Assembly: GCF_016801865.2 (NCBI RefSeq)
Contig: NC_068937.1
Coordinates: 138,325,874-138,389,873 of the forward strand
Reading direction: 5' to 3'
DNA length: 64,000 nt
From: Culex pipiens pallens
Taxonomy: Eukaryota; Arthropoda; Insecta; Diptera; Culicidae
The first letter of the stretch is position 1; every line of letters starts with the position of its first letter. Shown in pieces: positions 45,954-57,556 of this stretch. Under the pieces are notes generated by a model that was given only the letters and a program-made list of their open reading frames with translations, searched no databases and had not been told where the DNA came from. The position numbers and the translations under genes were made by a program.

Positions 45954-47304
45954 GGGTAATTCTCTACCAACTCACACGAAATCGGGAAAAGTTGCCCCGA
46001 CCCCTCTTCGATTTGCGTGAAACTTTGTCCGAAGGGGTAACTGATCACGAATCCGAGGTCCGTTTTTTGATATCTCGTGACGGACGGGCGGTACGACCCT
46101 TTCCATTTTTGAACATGCAAAAAAGAGGTGTTTTTCAATAATTTGCAGCCTGAAACGGTGATGAGATAGAAATTTGGTGTCAAAGGGACTTTTATTTAAA
46201 ATTAGACGCCCAATTTTACGGCGTACTCAGAATTCGTAAAAAACGTATTTTTCATCGAAAAAAACACTAAAAAAGTTTTAAAAATTCTCCCATTTTTCGT
46301 TACTCGACTGCAAAATTTTTTGGAACATGTCATTTTAAGGGAAATTTAATGTACTTTTCGAATCTATATTGACCCAGAAGGGTCATTTTTTCATTTAGAA
46401 CAAAATTTTTCATTTTAATATTTCGTGTTTTTTCTAACTTTGCAGGGTTATTTTTTAAGAGTGTAACAGTGTCGTACAAAGTTATAGAGCTAACAATTAC
46501 AAAAATTTTGATATATAGACTTAAGGGGTTTGCTTATAAACATCACGAGTTATTGCGATTTTACGAAAAAAAGTTTTGAAAAAGTTGGTCGTCGTTGATC
46601 ATGACCGTTCATGGTTACCCGCGACAGACACGGACGACGAAACAAAGAGAAACGCAAAAAGTTACTTTTTCAAAACTTTTTTTCGTAAAATCGCGATAAC
46701 TTGTGATGTTTATAAGCAAACCTGTTATGTCTATATATCAAAATTTTTGTAATTGTCTGCTCTACAACTTTGTAGAACATTGTTACACTCTAAAAAATAA
46801 CCCTGCAAAGTTAGAAAAAACACGAAATTTTAAAATGAAAAATTTTGTTCTAAATGAAAAAATGACCCTTCTGGGACAATGTAGATTCGAAAAGTACATT
46901 AAATTTCTCATAAAATGACATGTACCAAAATTTTTTACAGTCGAGTAACGGAAAATGGGAGAATTTTTAAAACTTTTTTAGTGTTTTTTTCGATGAAAAA
47001 TACGTTTTTTCGGAATTCTGAGTACGCCATCAAATCGGGCGTCTAATTTTACATAAAAGTCCCTTTGACACCAAATTTCTATCTCATCACCATTTCAGGC
47101 TGCAAATTATTGAAAAACACCTCTTTTTTCGCATGTTCAAAAATTGAAGGGGTTGTACCGCCCCTCCGTCACGAGATATCAAAAAACGGACCTCGGATTC
47201 GTGATCAGGGACAAAAGTTACCCCTTAGGACAAAGTTTCACGCAAATCGAAGAGGGGTCGGGGCAACTTTTCCCGATTTCGTGTGAGTTGGTAGAGAATT
47301 ACCC
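45954..47304. mobile_element. 1.35-kb fold-back element
   Basis: The left end GGGTAATTCTCTACCAACTC and the right end GAGTTGGTAGAGAATTACCC are exact inverse copies. Inverted similarity runs with few mismatches to the centre near 46629, giving arms of over 600 bases. Within the arms, blocks such as CACACGAAATCGGGAAAAG recur inverted. The target duplication is not clear (AT-rich flanks). No coding content. A transcript would form a long hairpin. Confidence 0.8.
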
Positions 47305-47615
47305 ATATATAATTTTTTTTCGTATTTTTTTTATTTCTTTATGTTAAATTTTATTTCCTTTAATATCTTCGGGTATTCCTATCTGGTTTTTTCTCCTCTT
47401 CATTTTCTTACTCATATACTTCGAATGATCGAGCATCAGCTGTACTTTCTAGCCAGTTACTATCCATAGAGTAATTAAATTTTGGTCAACAGGCTGCTCA
47501 CTTCCCATTGAGCTATTTATCACTCGATTTCAGTTGAAAACGCTTTTAATTAGCTTTAATTGAATGTCAATGTTCTGACCTGCCAGCATTAGAGGCACGC
47601 TGTAATTAGATGCTG
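47305..47615. other. Short non-coding interval
   Basis: AT-rich, no feature recognised. Confidence 0.4.
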
Positions 47616-47627
47616 TTCCCTTTTTAT

Positions 47628-47786
47628 GAGACGCGGGTTCGATTCCCGCCTTATCCACTGAGCTTCTATCGGATGGTGAAGTAAAACGTCGGTCCCGGTT
47701 TCTCCTGTCTCGTCAGAGGCGCTGGAGCAGAAATCCCACGTTAGAGGAAGGCCATGCCCCGGGGGGCGTAGTGCCAATAGTTTCGT
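47628..47786 (+). mobile_element. tRNA-derived SINE, 5'-truncated
   Basis: Same family as 19985-20198, in plus orientation. It starts just before the B box (GGGTTCGATTCCC) and so lacks the A box. It is flanked by the 12-bp target duplication TTCCCTTTTTAT (47616-47627 and 47787-47798). It carries no intact promoter of its own. Confidence 0.88.
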
Positions 47787-47798
47787 TTCCCTTTTTAT

Positions 47799-49258
47799 AT
47801 CGAATTTTGCTGAATGTCTTATTTTCAATTTTATGAATACTCAAATAATTTTAAAATGGATTCCTGTTTCCTCATGATTCAATCCAACAGATTATAACAA
47901 TCCATTCCGTTCCCAGTGCACCACGAAAACCAATCCACTCAATCCGGCCACGAAGGACCCAAAACCTGTCGATCCAGTTCTTTTTTTCATCCTCTCTACC
48001 CTTCCCTTCAACACCGGATGCTGCAGCCAGCAGCAATAAAATAGAATCTCATTAACATGTAGCACCACGAGTTGGCACTGCACTTAAACCCGAGGATCAA
48101 TTATCCTTTTTTTTTCGCCCTCTCACTCGGTTGGGTCCCCCTGACGGTGGTGGAGCAGCCATATAAACTTTATCTGAACCAGTCCAGTCGGGTTTCCAAC
48201 GAGAGAAGAGTTGCCACGGAATCGACGGGTTTTCGATGCTAACTTTGTCGTTTTCCCCAAAGTGATAACCCGGGTCCACAGCTCGGATTGCAGCAACTAA
48301 AACATTGTTGTTTGTCCTCGTCCTCATGCCACCAGTGAATATGTGATTGAATATTTTACGACTTTCCAGAGACTCGACCCCCTCTTGTTGGATATCGTAC
48401 GTGTTGTTGCTGATGTTGCACGCGAGTGATGAGATTTAAATCCACCCTAAGCCTTCCTTTCCTGCGTGTGTCCGTTGGCGACGCTGACAATGATGCCATG
48501 GCGACAGCAGCATAGCAGAACGCGTCGTCACACAGGCGTGACATAATAATGGCAGCATCGACAGTCTCCCAGGCTCCAGTTTCGCCCCGAGGGGGTTTTG
48601 GCGGCAAGGAGATGCGTTCGGTCGTACAGATAAAAAGAGCTTCGCTTCGTAAACATTTTAATTTTGCTCTTTTCTGCTGGCTGGCTGCCTCCCAGAAATG
48701 CACAGACGCACACGCAAGGAGAAGGAGGAGCAGCCGAGGGTTTTAATTTAATTTTCATGTTTGCGCTCGTTAGCATAAAAATGAGAGATTTAATCGCTTC
48801 TTTCCACTTATTATCTCGGCGAATGCAGCCTCAGAGTGCCCTGGGTTTCGAACTTCTCAGCATTTTAATGATCAGCTCCTTTCCAAACACACACATTGTA
48901 TGTTGGGTGGGTATTTTTGCTAGTGTTTTCAAATGAGTTTACTTGCTTGGCGGAGCACACTTTGTGTGAGTGCCCGCGTGCCCAATTTGCATAGTTTGGA
49001 TTTACTTCCGGGGGCTCGCAAAGCAGTGCGAGATTATTACGTTGTATAACAATGAAAATAGCTCATTGTTTGTAGCGGCTTTTTTGATGCCCCGTTATCA
49101 TTAAAACGCAAGTTCAGGTTTTTGAAACTGCAACTTTGAAGAAAATTGATAGGTTTTTTTTTGGTGAAGAAATTGTAGAAAAAGAAATTAAATAATCAAA
49201 GAAAAAATTTAAAAAAAATTAAAAGATCACAACTCAACAAATTATATGAAAAAGACAG
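47799..49258. other. Non-coding stretch
   Basis: Moderately GC-rich between 47900 and 49070, AT-rich after. Open frames are short and unconvincing. No repeat shared with other parts was seen. Confidence 0.4.
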
Positions 49259-49260
49259 TA

Positions 49261-50135
49261 CAGCCCAGATTCGATTATCCGAAGGCCTCGGAAAATTTTC
49301 ACCTCGGATAAGGCTGGTACAAATATTTTTAAAAGTTTTTGTCACCCCCCCCTTCAAAATTGGCCCGAAAAATCAGGGGGCAAAAAAAATATTTTTACAA
49401 TAAACTTCAAAATTTCAATGAAAATTCAAGTGCAACCAGCTGAAATCTAATTAAAATACATTCTCCTGCGTTTAAAATCATTTTTAACATGTTTGGGTTT
49501 ATTAAAAAATCTTAAGATTTTTTGAAAATTTTCGATGCAAAATCTTTTTTTTCGATACAATTTTTGTTTTTGTCAGAGCTTAGATTTTTTGAAAACTAAT
49601 GATTGCAAAACAACTGAACTAGTGTAAAATGCATTTTAAAACACTTTTTTCATTTAAACATGAAGACTATGGCTTGTTATTTGAATTTTTATATTTTTTT
49701 TATTTTTTGCCTCTTGACCTCGGCCAGGGCCGAGGGACAAAAACTTTTTTAAATATTTGCATCGGCCTAATCGAATCACGAAAAAAAATTTTTTTTCGTT
49801 GTCTGATTTTTGATTGTCGAGCTTAGGTATGACCCCTAAACTACGCTAAAACGATTTAGAATTTTCAAATCCATTATGGCGGCCAAAATGGCGGTGATGC
49901 AATATTGAAAATATGCATTTTATTTATTAATAGGCAATCAACACCTCAAATTTGACTAAAATGGGGTCGTAGAACTCAAATTTTATGTTTAAAACACGAA
50001 AATGAAAAAAATACGAAAACATTTTTTTTGTTCGTGATTCGATTATCCGAAGTCTCATACAATCCTTCGGATAATAGAACTCCGGATAATCGAAACTTCG
50101 GATGACCGAGGCTTCGGATAATCGAGTCTGGACTG
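49261..50135. mobile_element. Pogo-like MITE carrying a nested element
   Basis: Begins CAGCCCAGATTCGATTATCC after a TA and ends ATAATCGAGTCTGGACTG, the same family as 40167-41127. At 49312-49767 it is interrupted by a Harbinger-type MITE. The uninterrupted sequence can be read in the 40167 copy. Confidence 0.6.
49312..49767 (+). mobile_element. Harbinger-type MITE, nested copy
   Basis: Ends GGCTGGTACAAATATTT and AAATATTTGCATCGGCC, with target duplication TAA (49309-49311 and 49768-49770). A 3-bp TAA-type duplication and GGC ends fit the PIF/Harbinger superfamily. Related copies lie at 55084-55497 (inverted) and 60906-61377. Confidence 0.75.
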
Positions 50136-50137
50136 TT

Positions 50138-50257
50138 CAGACTCAATTATCCGAAGGCCTTGGTTTTTTTTTTTTAATTTTTCGTTTTTCGCATCTTTGG
50201 ATAATCGAATCACGAAAAAATCATTGAGCTTAAGGACGACCCCTAAACTAATGTAAT
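50138..50257. mobile_element. Truncated pogo-like copy, left part
   Basis: CAGACTCAATTATCCGAAGG starts two bases after the preceding full copy, in the same orientation. Its continuation (GATGGCGGCC motif) appears at 50852-50930 after an inserted element. Confidence 0.45.
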
Positions 50258-50851
50258 GACCAATTCTTCGGCTCCTTTTAAAAAAAAAGTTTTTTTCAGC
50301 GTTTTGGCTGTAGTGGCAAAATAAAAGAAGAAACCCCCCAATGTTACAACATATTTGGAAAGATAATTGATTTTCCTAAAAAGAAATATCATGCAGAATT
50401 AACCATATAGTACCTGTGCTTCTCCTGAAATAAAAATGTAGCGTGACGGGACAACATCGTAAAACTGGACTTTTAAAAGGCACACTACAAAAATCGCTAC
50501 AGTTTTGCCAGTTTGATTTTTAAAAACTTTTGCTCTTCTACACATTATCACAAATTAAAAAATGAATCTTTTGCTCCTTGAACTGAAAGAATTGGTTGAA
50601 ATTTAAGTTTTTGCCAGCCATTCCTTTTCGTGACGGGACAACGAAAGGAGCAGATTTATGAAAAAACTCCTCTCCCGTTCAATGGCTTGCAGACCACATT
50701 TGGTCAATATTCTTGGCTTTTAAGGTAAGAAAACGCATTTAAAGCACATTGCAATTATTGCATCATAATAAAAATGATTTTTTTCATATTAAAAATCACA
50801 TTGAAAATTGAAAAATGTGACATTTTGGTGTAGCTTCGCTAAGAATCGGTC
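50258..50851. mobile_element. Probable hAT-like TIR element nested in the pogo-like remnant
   Basis: The left end GACCAATTCTT and the right end AAGAATCGGTC are imperfect inverted repeats. TAATGTAAT on the left (50249-50257) and TAATGTGAT on the right (50852-50860) look like an 8-9-bp target duplication with one change. No coding content. Confidence 0.4.
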
Positions 50852-50962
50852 TAATGTGATTTAGTGATTTTTAAATCGAAGATGGCGGCCAAAATAGCTG
50901 TGATTAAATATTGAGAAATATGTTTAGAGCTCTATCCCATTCTCCAGAATGCCACTCCCCAG

Positions 50963-51186
50963 CATGGCTTTCTACCTAAGGTACTCGCGATTGAGTGTGT
51001 AGTAGTGCGGTTGTCAAAATCGGTATCTCTGACTCTCTCACTCCACTGACACTGACATTGTTTATGTTTTGGTTTTCCTGGCACGGTCCATTGTTCGTTT
51101 GTTATTGTTTTGGTTTTAGTGGCACGGAGTCATGCACTCACACTAATGCAAAGCAAGATCGCGAGTACCTATGATATACAGCCTTG
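50963..51186. mobile_element. 224-bp TIR element, superfamily unsure
   Basis: Imperfect terminal repeats of about 29 bp with a shared core GGTACTCGCGAT: the left end starts CATGGCT, the right end starts CAAGGCT on the other strand. ACTCCCCAG flanks both sides (50954-50962 and 51187-51195), a 9-bp duplication, or 8 bp with one chance base. This fits either a Mutator-like or a hAT element. Confidence 0.6.
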
Positions 51187-51195
51187 ACTCCCCAG

Positions 51196-53300
51196 AATGG
51201 TTCATTCCACAGAAACCCATTCACTAGAATGACCCATTCCCCTTAAAAAATAATTACGTAATGTACTATTTATTACAAAAGGTGTTGAGATTTCGCCTTT
51301 TTGTATTTACTGCTGACAAAGGTTGAATTTTCTCCATAAAGTTGATTTTGTCCATCTATAAAAAGGAAAAACTCTTTTGACTTATGATAACTGCTGATAA
51401 AAGTTGAATTTTCCCTTTAACCCCTTCAAGCCTGATGGGTCATATATTACCCAAACATCAAAATTTTCAAAACTGGCCTATAATTTTCCTATGATCATAA
51501 GAATAATTTTCCCATCATTAACTAAAACAATATTTAAAAAAAATCAGGCCTGAAAGCGTTAAAATAAAATCATTCCTTCTTTAAAGATTGGAAAACTGCT
51601 TTGACTCGTAATTACTGCTAAATCTAAATGCTAAATGGCATCATGCCAAATGGGAAACATATTTTTTTTGAGTTCCTATATAGTATAATTTTAAAATTTA
51701 GAAACAAAAAGTATCACCAAATGCTTTCTTTATTACAGTTATGCTACCTACAAAAATAAAAGAATATCAATACATTTAGGAAAATATGTTTGCCAAAGTT
51801 TTTATCTTTTACCGATCGGTGGTCCCAAAAATCCAAATTTACAACACGTTGAGAAGTGCCTGATTCAAAATTCAAAATATAAAAATAAACGTTATACAAG
51901 GTATTTCAAATAATTGTCTATCAATTGTACCAGGTTTTTCGATGAAAATTTGATTTTTCAGGATTTTTTGCCTCCTGATTTATTTAGGCATCTTTGCAGA
52001 ACTCGTCGTAATTATTGAACTCGTTCAACTTCGTATCCCACAGTTTAATATTTTTAAGAAGTGCTCATGGTTAATGAAATAAATTTAGAAAAACTTCTTT
52101 AATTTTCTTAAAGGTATTTTTTATACTTAGAAGCTGCTTTCATATAAATATTTGAGATTTTTTTTTAAATTGTAACATTTGTGTCCTTATTTCCCCATCA
52201 TTTTTTAATATGGCGATTCGTCCAATGCGGCAAAAGACATTCGGTGAAAAATTTCACATTCACTCCTGGCAATTGAAAACTTGTGAATTGATATTTGAAT
52301 TTTGAGTCTGTTATTTTTATAGTTTTATCGGTCATGAATTCTTTTATTACAAAAACATTATCAAAATTGGATTGCAACATTACAAGAATAACGTAAACGC
52401 ATTTCCGCAGAATTCATGCTGTTGCCACGAAACCTTATCGAACCATCTTTCCTTTCAAGCACAATTGCTATTGAATTCTGATGTACTGCATGACTTGTGT
52501 GAAATATCCTTTTCCTCGCTTCCGTTCGTCAAATTTTAAATGGCTTCAATTTGCGCGCCAACTTTTGCAAGGCTATCGGATTCCCCTCCGGGGTTGGGGG
52601 AAATAGAGAAAAAAAAAATCGGAAATGGGAAAAAGGCAAAAGCGCAATAAATTTGCTACATAAATAAACTGCGAACAAATGAGCTTTCCTCCTCCGTTCT
52701 GCTGGTTTGCAAGATGGCAACGGTTTCGCTGTCACCCGAGTGAGAGATCGAATGCCATAGTGACACACGAAGAGGAAATCGATTTCCCTTGCGCCGCTGG
52801 GAATGATTTGTTTGACCAGAGACGGGGGGTTGATTTATGAAGCTCGGGAAAATTTATGCTGATGAAAATTGTTTCACGTATTTTTTTTTTCGGGGCGGTC
52901 GTCGTCCATGGCAAAAATCGAGAACCGTAATCGGCTACCGAAATTCTGAGCTTCGAATGGTGGGGGAGTACGTGTTCTATCGTGAGGTCGTTTTCCAGGG
53001 GGAGGGAAATTTCCCTTTTTGGAAAGTCAATATTTGTCAGGGTGCTGGGGATGTGTTGGAAGTCAGGGGGGTCTCAAGCATCAAGTGCGCATGAGCAAGC
53101 TGAGTCCTTGGGTGTGCTCTGGGAGTCACGCTCTGCTGAGAAAATCAAGTCTTGAAATTCAACACCAAGTGCACAACTGGTTTCATGGGTATGTGTGTGT
53201 GCACAATTTTAAGTGTGATGGTGTGCCTCTCTGCCTAAGTACACACATAGGGTTGATGATGGTTGCTGCTCGCGACCGGCAGTTTTATTGCATTCGTTAT
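51196..53300. other. Non-coding stretch
   Basis: AT-rich to about 52400, then less so. No gene, no clear repeat. Confidence 0.4.
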
Positions 53301-53339
53301 ACAGTCAAGTCTTTTTTTTTTTCTCTGTTTTTATATAAA

Positions 53340-54454
53340 ATCAACATTTGAACGACGAGCCCGTGTACGGGCCTGCGAGATGGCGGCGACCATGTCACGA
53401 CTACAACGACCCGCGCAGTACGATCTGGCGAGTTGTTTGGTGAACACATGCGTTTAATTTCGATGCCGTTCTTCGCGTCCTCGGGTGGGTCGTCATCGTC
53501 GTCGGTCGGATTTTGAAAAACGTTCTCAGGAGCAGCCCGTTGAAGGAAAACCTACTCCGCGAGAGTGAAACAGGGCGACTGAGTGAGAGAGAGTGTGAGC
53601 GAGAACGAGCGACCCCGATGGGTGGAAAGCAGACGAAAACGACGAGGAAAATTATACCTTTTACAGTGCTTCTTTGAGCGCGGGTCCCGAGCAGTCGTCG
53701 TCGGGTTGACCGAGGAGAGTTCGTCGTCGTTTTTTTTTCTTCTGTTGTTCAGAGCGCGCGCGAAGAAGACGACGTTCAATAAAATTTTATATACTCCATC
53801 GTAATCGTTTATCACACTCGGTGAGTGAAGGCAGTGAAAAACGGAAGCAGCGAGAAAAATCGAGCCAGCATCGATCGTCAGCCAGCGAGATCTCGGCACA
53901 AATCGGCCACGGCACTTTTTCAGTTGTTTACACTTTTTTCCGCTTATAATTTCCGCCTTTTATAGTTTTTTTTTCTCACTTATATTGTTGCGCGCCAATC
54001 GATGTCTAATAATGGGAAAACAAATGTTTAAAATCATAACGATCTATTAAAATATTTACAACACCGACAGAGTGAGCTTGTGGTGGCAGAAAAAAAGCTG
54101 AAAAAACGAACAGGTGATGAGAGAGGATAAAACAGTTAAATACGCGTAAATTTAACACATCGCAATAATCATAAACGATAAATTCATAATAAAAAAAAAA
54201 AAAACAAACACTGTTCGAGCACGCGTGCTCATTTGAAAACAGTGAAAACGATAAAGATTCAAGTGATATCGCGGCTAACAACTAGCCAAACGCGCGCTTG
54301 TGTGACAAATTGGAAACTAGTGATTGATAAAACTAAAACATGACTAGTGTTGCGTGACCGTGGTGAGGCAGTCGAGTTGAACCTGCTGCTGTCCGAGAGA
54401 AGCTTCCGAGTTGTGAGCCGAAAATCGAAACCAAACAAGTTATGATTATTAAAA
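53340..54454 (+). other. Possible transcribed leader (5' UTR) of a gene reaching beyond the window
   Basis: A long stretch rich in CGAG-, GAGTGAG- and AACGACG-type motifs without open frames, resembling insect 5' leaders. It ends AAAAAAG followed by GTAAATATT, a possible donor, near 54454. Support is compositional plus the downstream start at 54560; no promoter motif was pinned down. Confidence 0.25.
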
Positions 54455-54559
54455 AAGGTAAATATTTTTGGTTGCCTGTGTAAATCAATTTCGGGTTGCA
54501 ATCGTTGACACCTTCAACCTCAAACAAAAAAAAATGCTAATTAGAAGAAACAATATCGA

Positions 54560-54584
54560 TGAGCATTAGCGCGATGCAGAGCAG
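54560..54584 (+). CDS. Possible first coding exon (MSISAMQS...), partial
   Basis: ATG at 54560 opens eight codons plus one base, followed by a consensus GTAAGT donor at 54585. An overlapping upstream ORF of 11 codons starts at 54534 and runs through the ATG in another frame. If real, the remainder of the gene lies beyond position 64000, because no matching downstream exon was found. I do not recognise the protein from eight residues. A chance donor is possible. Confidence 0.3.
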
Positions 54585-55083
54585 TAAGTATTCTCTTTTT
54601 CTCGACCCTTTTTGAGTTTGCCTTTACATCAGTTTCACCGTTTATGGTCGTTTGAACCAAAACAAACGACGGGAAATGGGTTAGCTTCTCGGGGAAGTTT
54701 TTTTTCTTCTGTTGGTTGGCCCATTTCGGGGTTTACCTTTATTTACATATTCGTCCTTGTCGTGGAGGAAACTAGGTTAGTTTTTTGTTAACATTTTTTT
54801 TTAAATTTTATGCATTCGGACATTGAAGGTTAGGACATTAAAATTTATAGGCAAAAAACCTAATGTTACCCTTTTTGGAGGTCATATTTAGCCCAAGGGT
54901 GTTTGGTTTGGCAGCCGTTTTTTAACATTACATATGGATTTGAATTTAACATTAAATAATGGTTTGGCATTTTTTATATGGTATACAAAAACTTGTATGA
55001 TTAACTTGTGTGTGTGGGATAACTAGCCGCCTTCCTAGATAAGTTATATAAAGTTCCAACATTTTTAGAGCTTTGGATGTTAA

Positions 55084-55497
55084 GGTCGATGCAAATATTT
55101 TTCAAAGTTTCTGTCCCTCAGCTCTGACCGGGGTCAAAAGGGGGCAAAAACACAGAAATTGAAATAACAAGCCATGATTTAAACATTTGAATGAAAAATT
55201 TGTTTTAAAGTGCATTTTACACTAGTTCAGTTGTTTTGCAGTCATTAGTTTTCAAAAAGAAAAAAAATTAGGAAAACAAAAATTTTAGCGAAAAAAAACA
55301 TTTACTGTATATCGAAAATTTTCAAAAATTCAAAAGATAAACGCAGGGGAATGCATTTTAAATTGATTCACCTGATTACACTTGACTTTCTATTAAAGTT
55401 TGTGAGTTCTTGAAAAAAAAATGTTTTGCCCCCTGATTTTTCGGGCCAATTCTGAAGGTGGGGGAAATAAAAAATTTTAAAAATATTTGTACCAGCC
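55084..55497 (-). mobile_element. Harbinger-type MITE, inverted copy
   Basis: Starts GGTCGATGCAAATATTT and ends AAATATTTGTACCAGCC, the reverse of 49312-49767, with TAA on both sides (55081-55083 and 55498-55500). Confidence 0.72.
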
Positions 55498-55500
55498 TAA

Positions 55501-56204
55501 TTGGAAGGTAAAAATAGTTATTTGATTTTACATAATTTTTGATTTTTTTTTTTTGCAACGGCCTAAAGAGTATTTAAAGGACTTGCTGATTTTTTTTACT
55601 TTGATAATTCGTAAATTGAATGAGAATTGTTCAAAAAACGGCTTTGTTTACAACTGGAGCTTTGGACCTTTTGAAAACCACCCCGTTGTTTCAATATTTG
55701 TAAAATGTATATTTTCCCTGTTCACATTTAAAAATTAGTTCTTTCTCATAATTTCAATTGTTTTTTAATTCCAATTGTTTGGGGAAATCTAAATTTAAAT
55801 GAAATTCCAAGCTGTTATTGTTTTACATGCCGATTTTTACTGCAGTGCAATTGAAATTATTATTTATGAATTATTTAAACTATGTAATGTCTTTAAAAAA
55901 AGTTCATCAACCAGTTTTGAATATTTTACATTGGAAAATAGTTTTACAATGCGATCCCTTTTTTAGGAAATCAATTTATTTGATTCATAAATTCTTTGAA
56001 AATTGCGTGGACTTACTGATCTTGACCTTTGTATAACTTTGTAGTTGAAAAATCGGTTATGTTTAGATCACTAAACATGTCAAAATGTACAAATTTTACC
56101 AAAAATCGGTTGTAAGTAAACAAAAACGAACTGTATTGATACCGAAGTTGAGAGTTAATGAACTTTAACCGAATTCGATAAAAAAACAACGTCGGTTTTA
56201 TCAA
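55501..56204. other. Non-coding stretch
   Basis: AT-rich, no feature recognised. Confidence 0.4.
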
Positions 56205-56207
56205 CAG

Positions 56208-56470
56208 GCCAGACTCGATTCTTCGGATAAAAAATAGAAAAAAGGAAAAAAAAATAAATTCGGGTAATCGAATTTGTGGATAATTGAACTACAAAAATAA
56301 TTTTGATGTTGTCTTATTTTTGATTGTCGACTTTTAGTAATGTTCAAATCCAAGATGTCGGCCAAAATGACAGCGATGAAATATTGAAAAAAATATATAA
56401 TTTAAATGGCAATCAACTATTCCAATTTTGACTAATATGGGGTCGCAAAACTCGAATTTGATGTTTTTTT
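56208..56470. mobile_element. Pogo-like fragment
   Basis: Starts CAGGCCAGACTCGATTC and keeps a degenerate GATGTCGGCC motif near 56350 and a GGCAATCAACTATTCC stretch that also occurs in the 40167 copy. The right end is lost. Confidence 0.45.
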
Positions 56471-56874
56471 TTTCATAAAATTATTTTTATTAGGTCCATT
56501 TCGGTACTGGGACCTTATTAGGACCGAGTCGGCTTTTGTAATTACATTTGGCTTAATAATTACAGAGAATCTTGTGTGTAAATGTTAGTGGGAGTGGCGC
56601 CGATTACCCGCGGCTCGAATTTGATGTTAAAAGTAAGAAAAAATTTTATAATAATAAGAAAATGCTTGAAAAAAAATCCAATGGTAATTTTCGTCTGTTT
56701 CAGTTCCGTGGTACCCCATTCGGAATTTGTTAAAAGGGGCAATAAGGGCCACATTTGTTTACAAATTTACTAAAAAACGTTAGCAACCGAAACATTTTGA
56801 AGAGTTTGATAAAAACATTATTAAATAAAATTTGCATTGGCTCAATTGAATGGAGACGCATGGTAACTGTGCAT

Positions 56875-57548
56875 TAGGGTGACAATAAAAAAAATCGACA
56901 TCAGAGATACTCTCTGACTCGATTTCTAATGCAAAAATAAGTATCTGTGCCAATTTTGAGCCAAATCGGTTAAGGCTAAGGGGTCGCTTTTCATCGTTGA
57001 AGTTTATATGGGGAAAATCACGAAAATGTATGGGGAAAAACATCGTTTCAGTAATTTTCTGCTAGGTGGCGCAGGTCTTGCCCAAAATTGTCCAAGTGTG
57101 AGATTATTGTAGGAAATTTAATTCCCTACAACTTTGTCGAAGGGTGCAAAACGATCCGAGTTTCTTATATACTTCCTATATACCCCTTGTATACTTTCAA
57201 GTATATGAGCCGACTTCTTTTCATCGCATTGCTAATAACTCATCAGGATCAACTCGGATCGTCTTGCACCCTTCTACAAAGTTGTAGGTAATTAAATTTC
57301 CTACAAGAATCTCACACTTGGACAATTTTGGGCGAGACCTGCGCCACCTGCTGCAAAAATCCTGAAGCGATGTTTTTCCCCATACATTTTTGCGATTTTC
57401 CCCATATAAACTTCAACGATGAAAAGCGACCTATTAGCCTTAACCGATTTGGCTCAAAATTGGCACAGTTACTTGTTTTTGCCTAAAGAATCGATCCAGG
57501 GGGTATCTCTGGCGATTTTCCGAAATTTTCAATTTTTTTGTCACCCTA
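56875..57548. mobile_element. hAT-type MITE
   Basis: Ends TAGGGTGACA and TGTCACCCTA, 8-bp target duplication CTGTGCAT (56867-56874 and 57549-57556). The two halves are largely inverted to each other (for example CATATAAACTTCAACGATG near 57405 against its inverse near 56990). Its TAGGGTG ends resemble those of 32208-32699. Confidence 0.8.
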
Positions 57549-57556
57549 CTGTGCAT

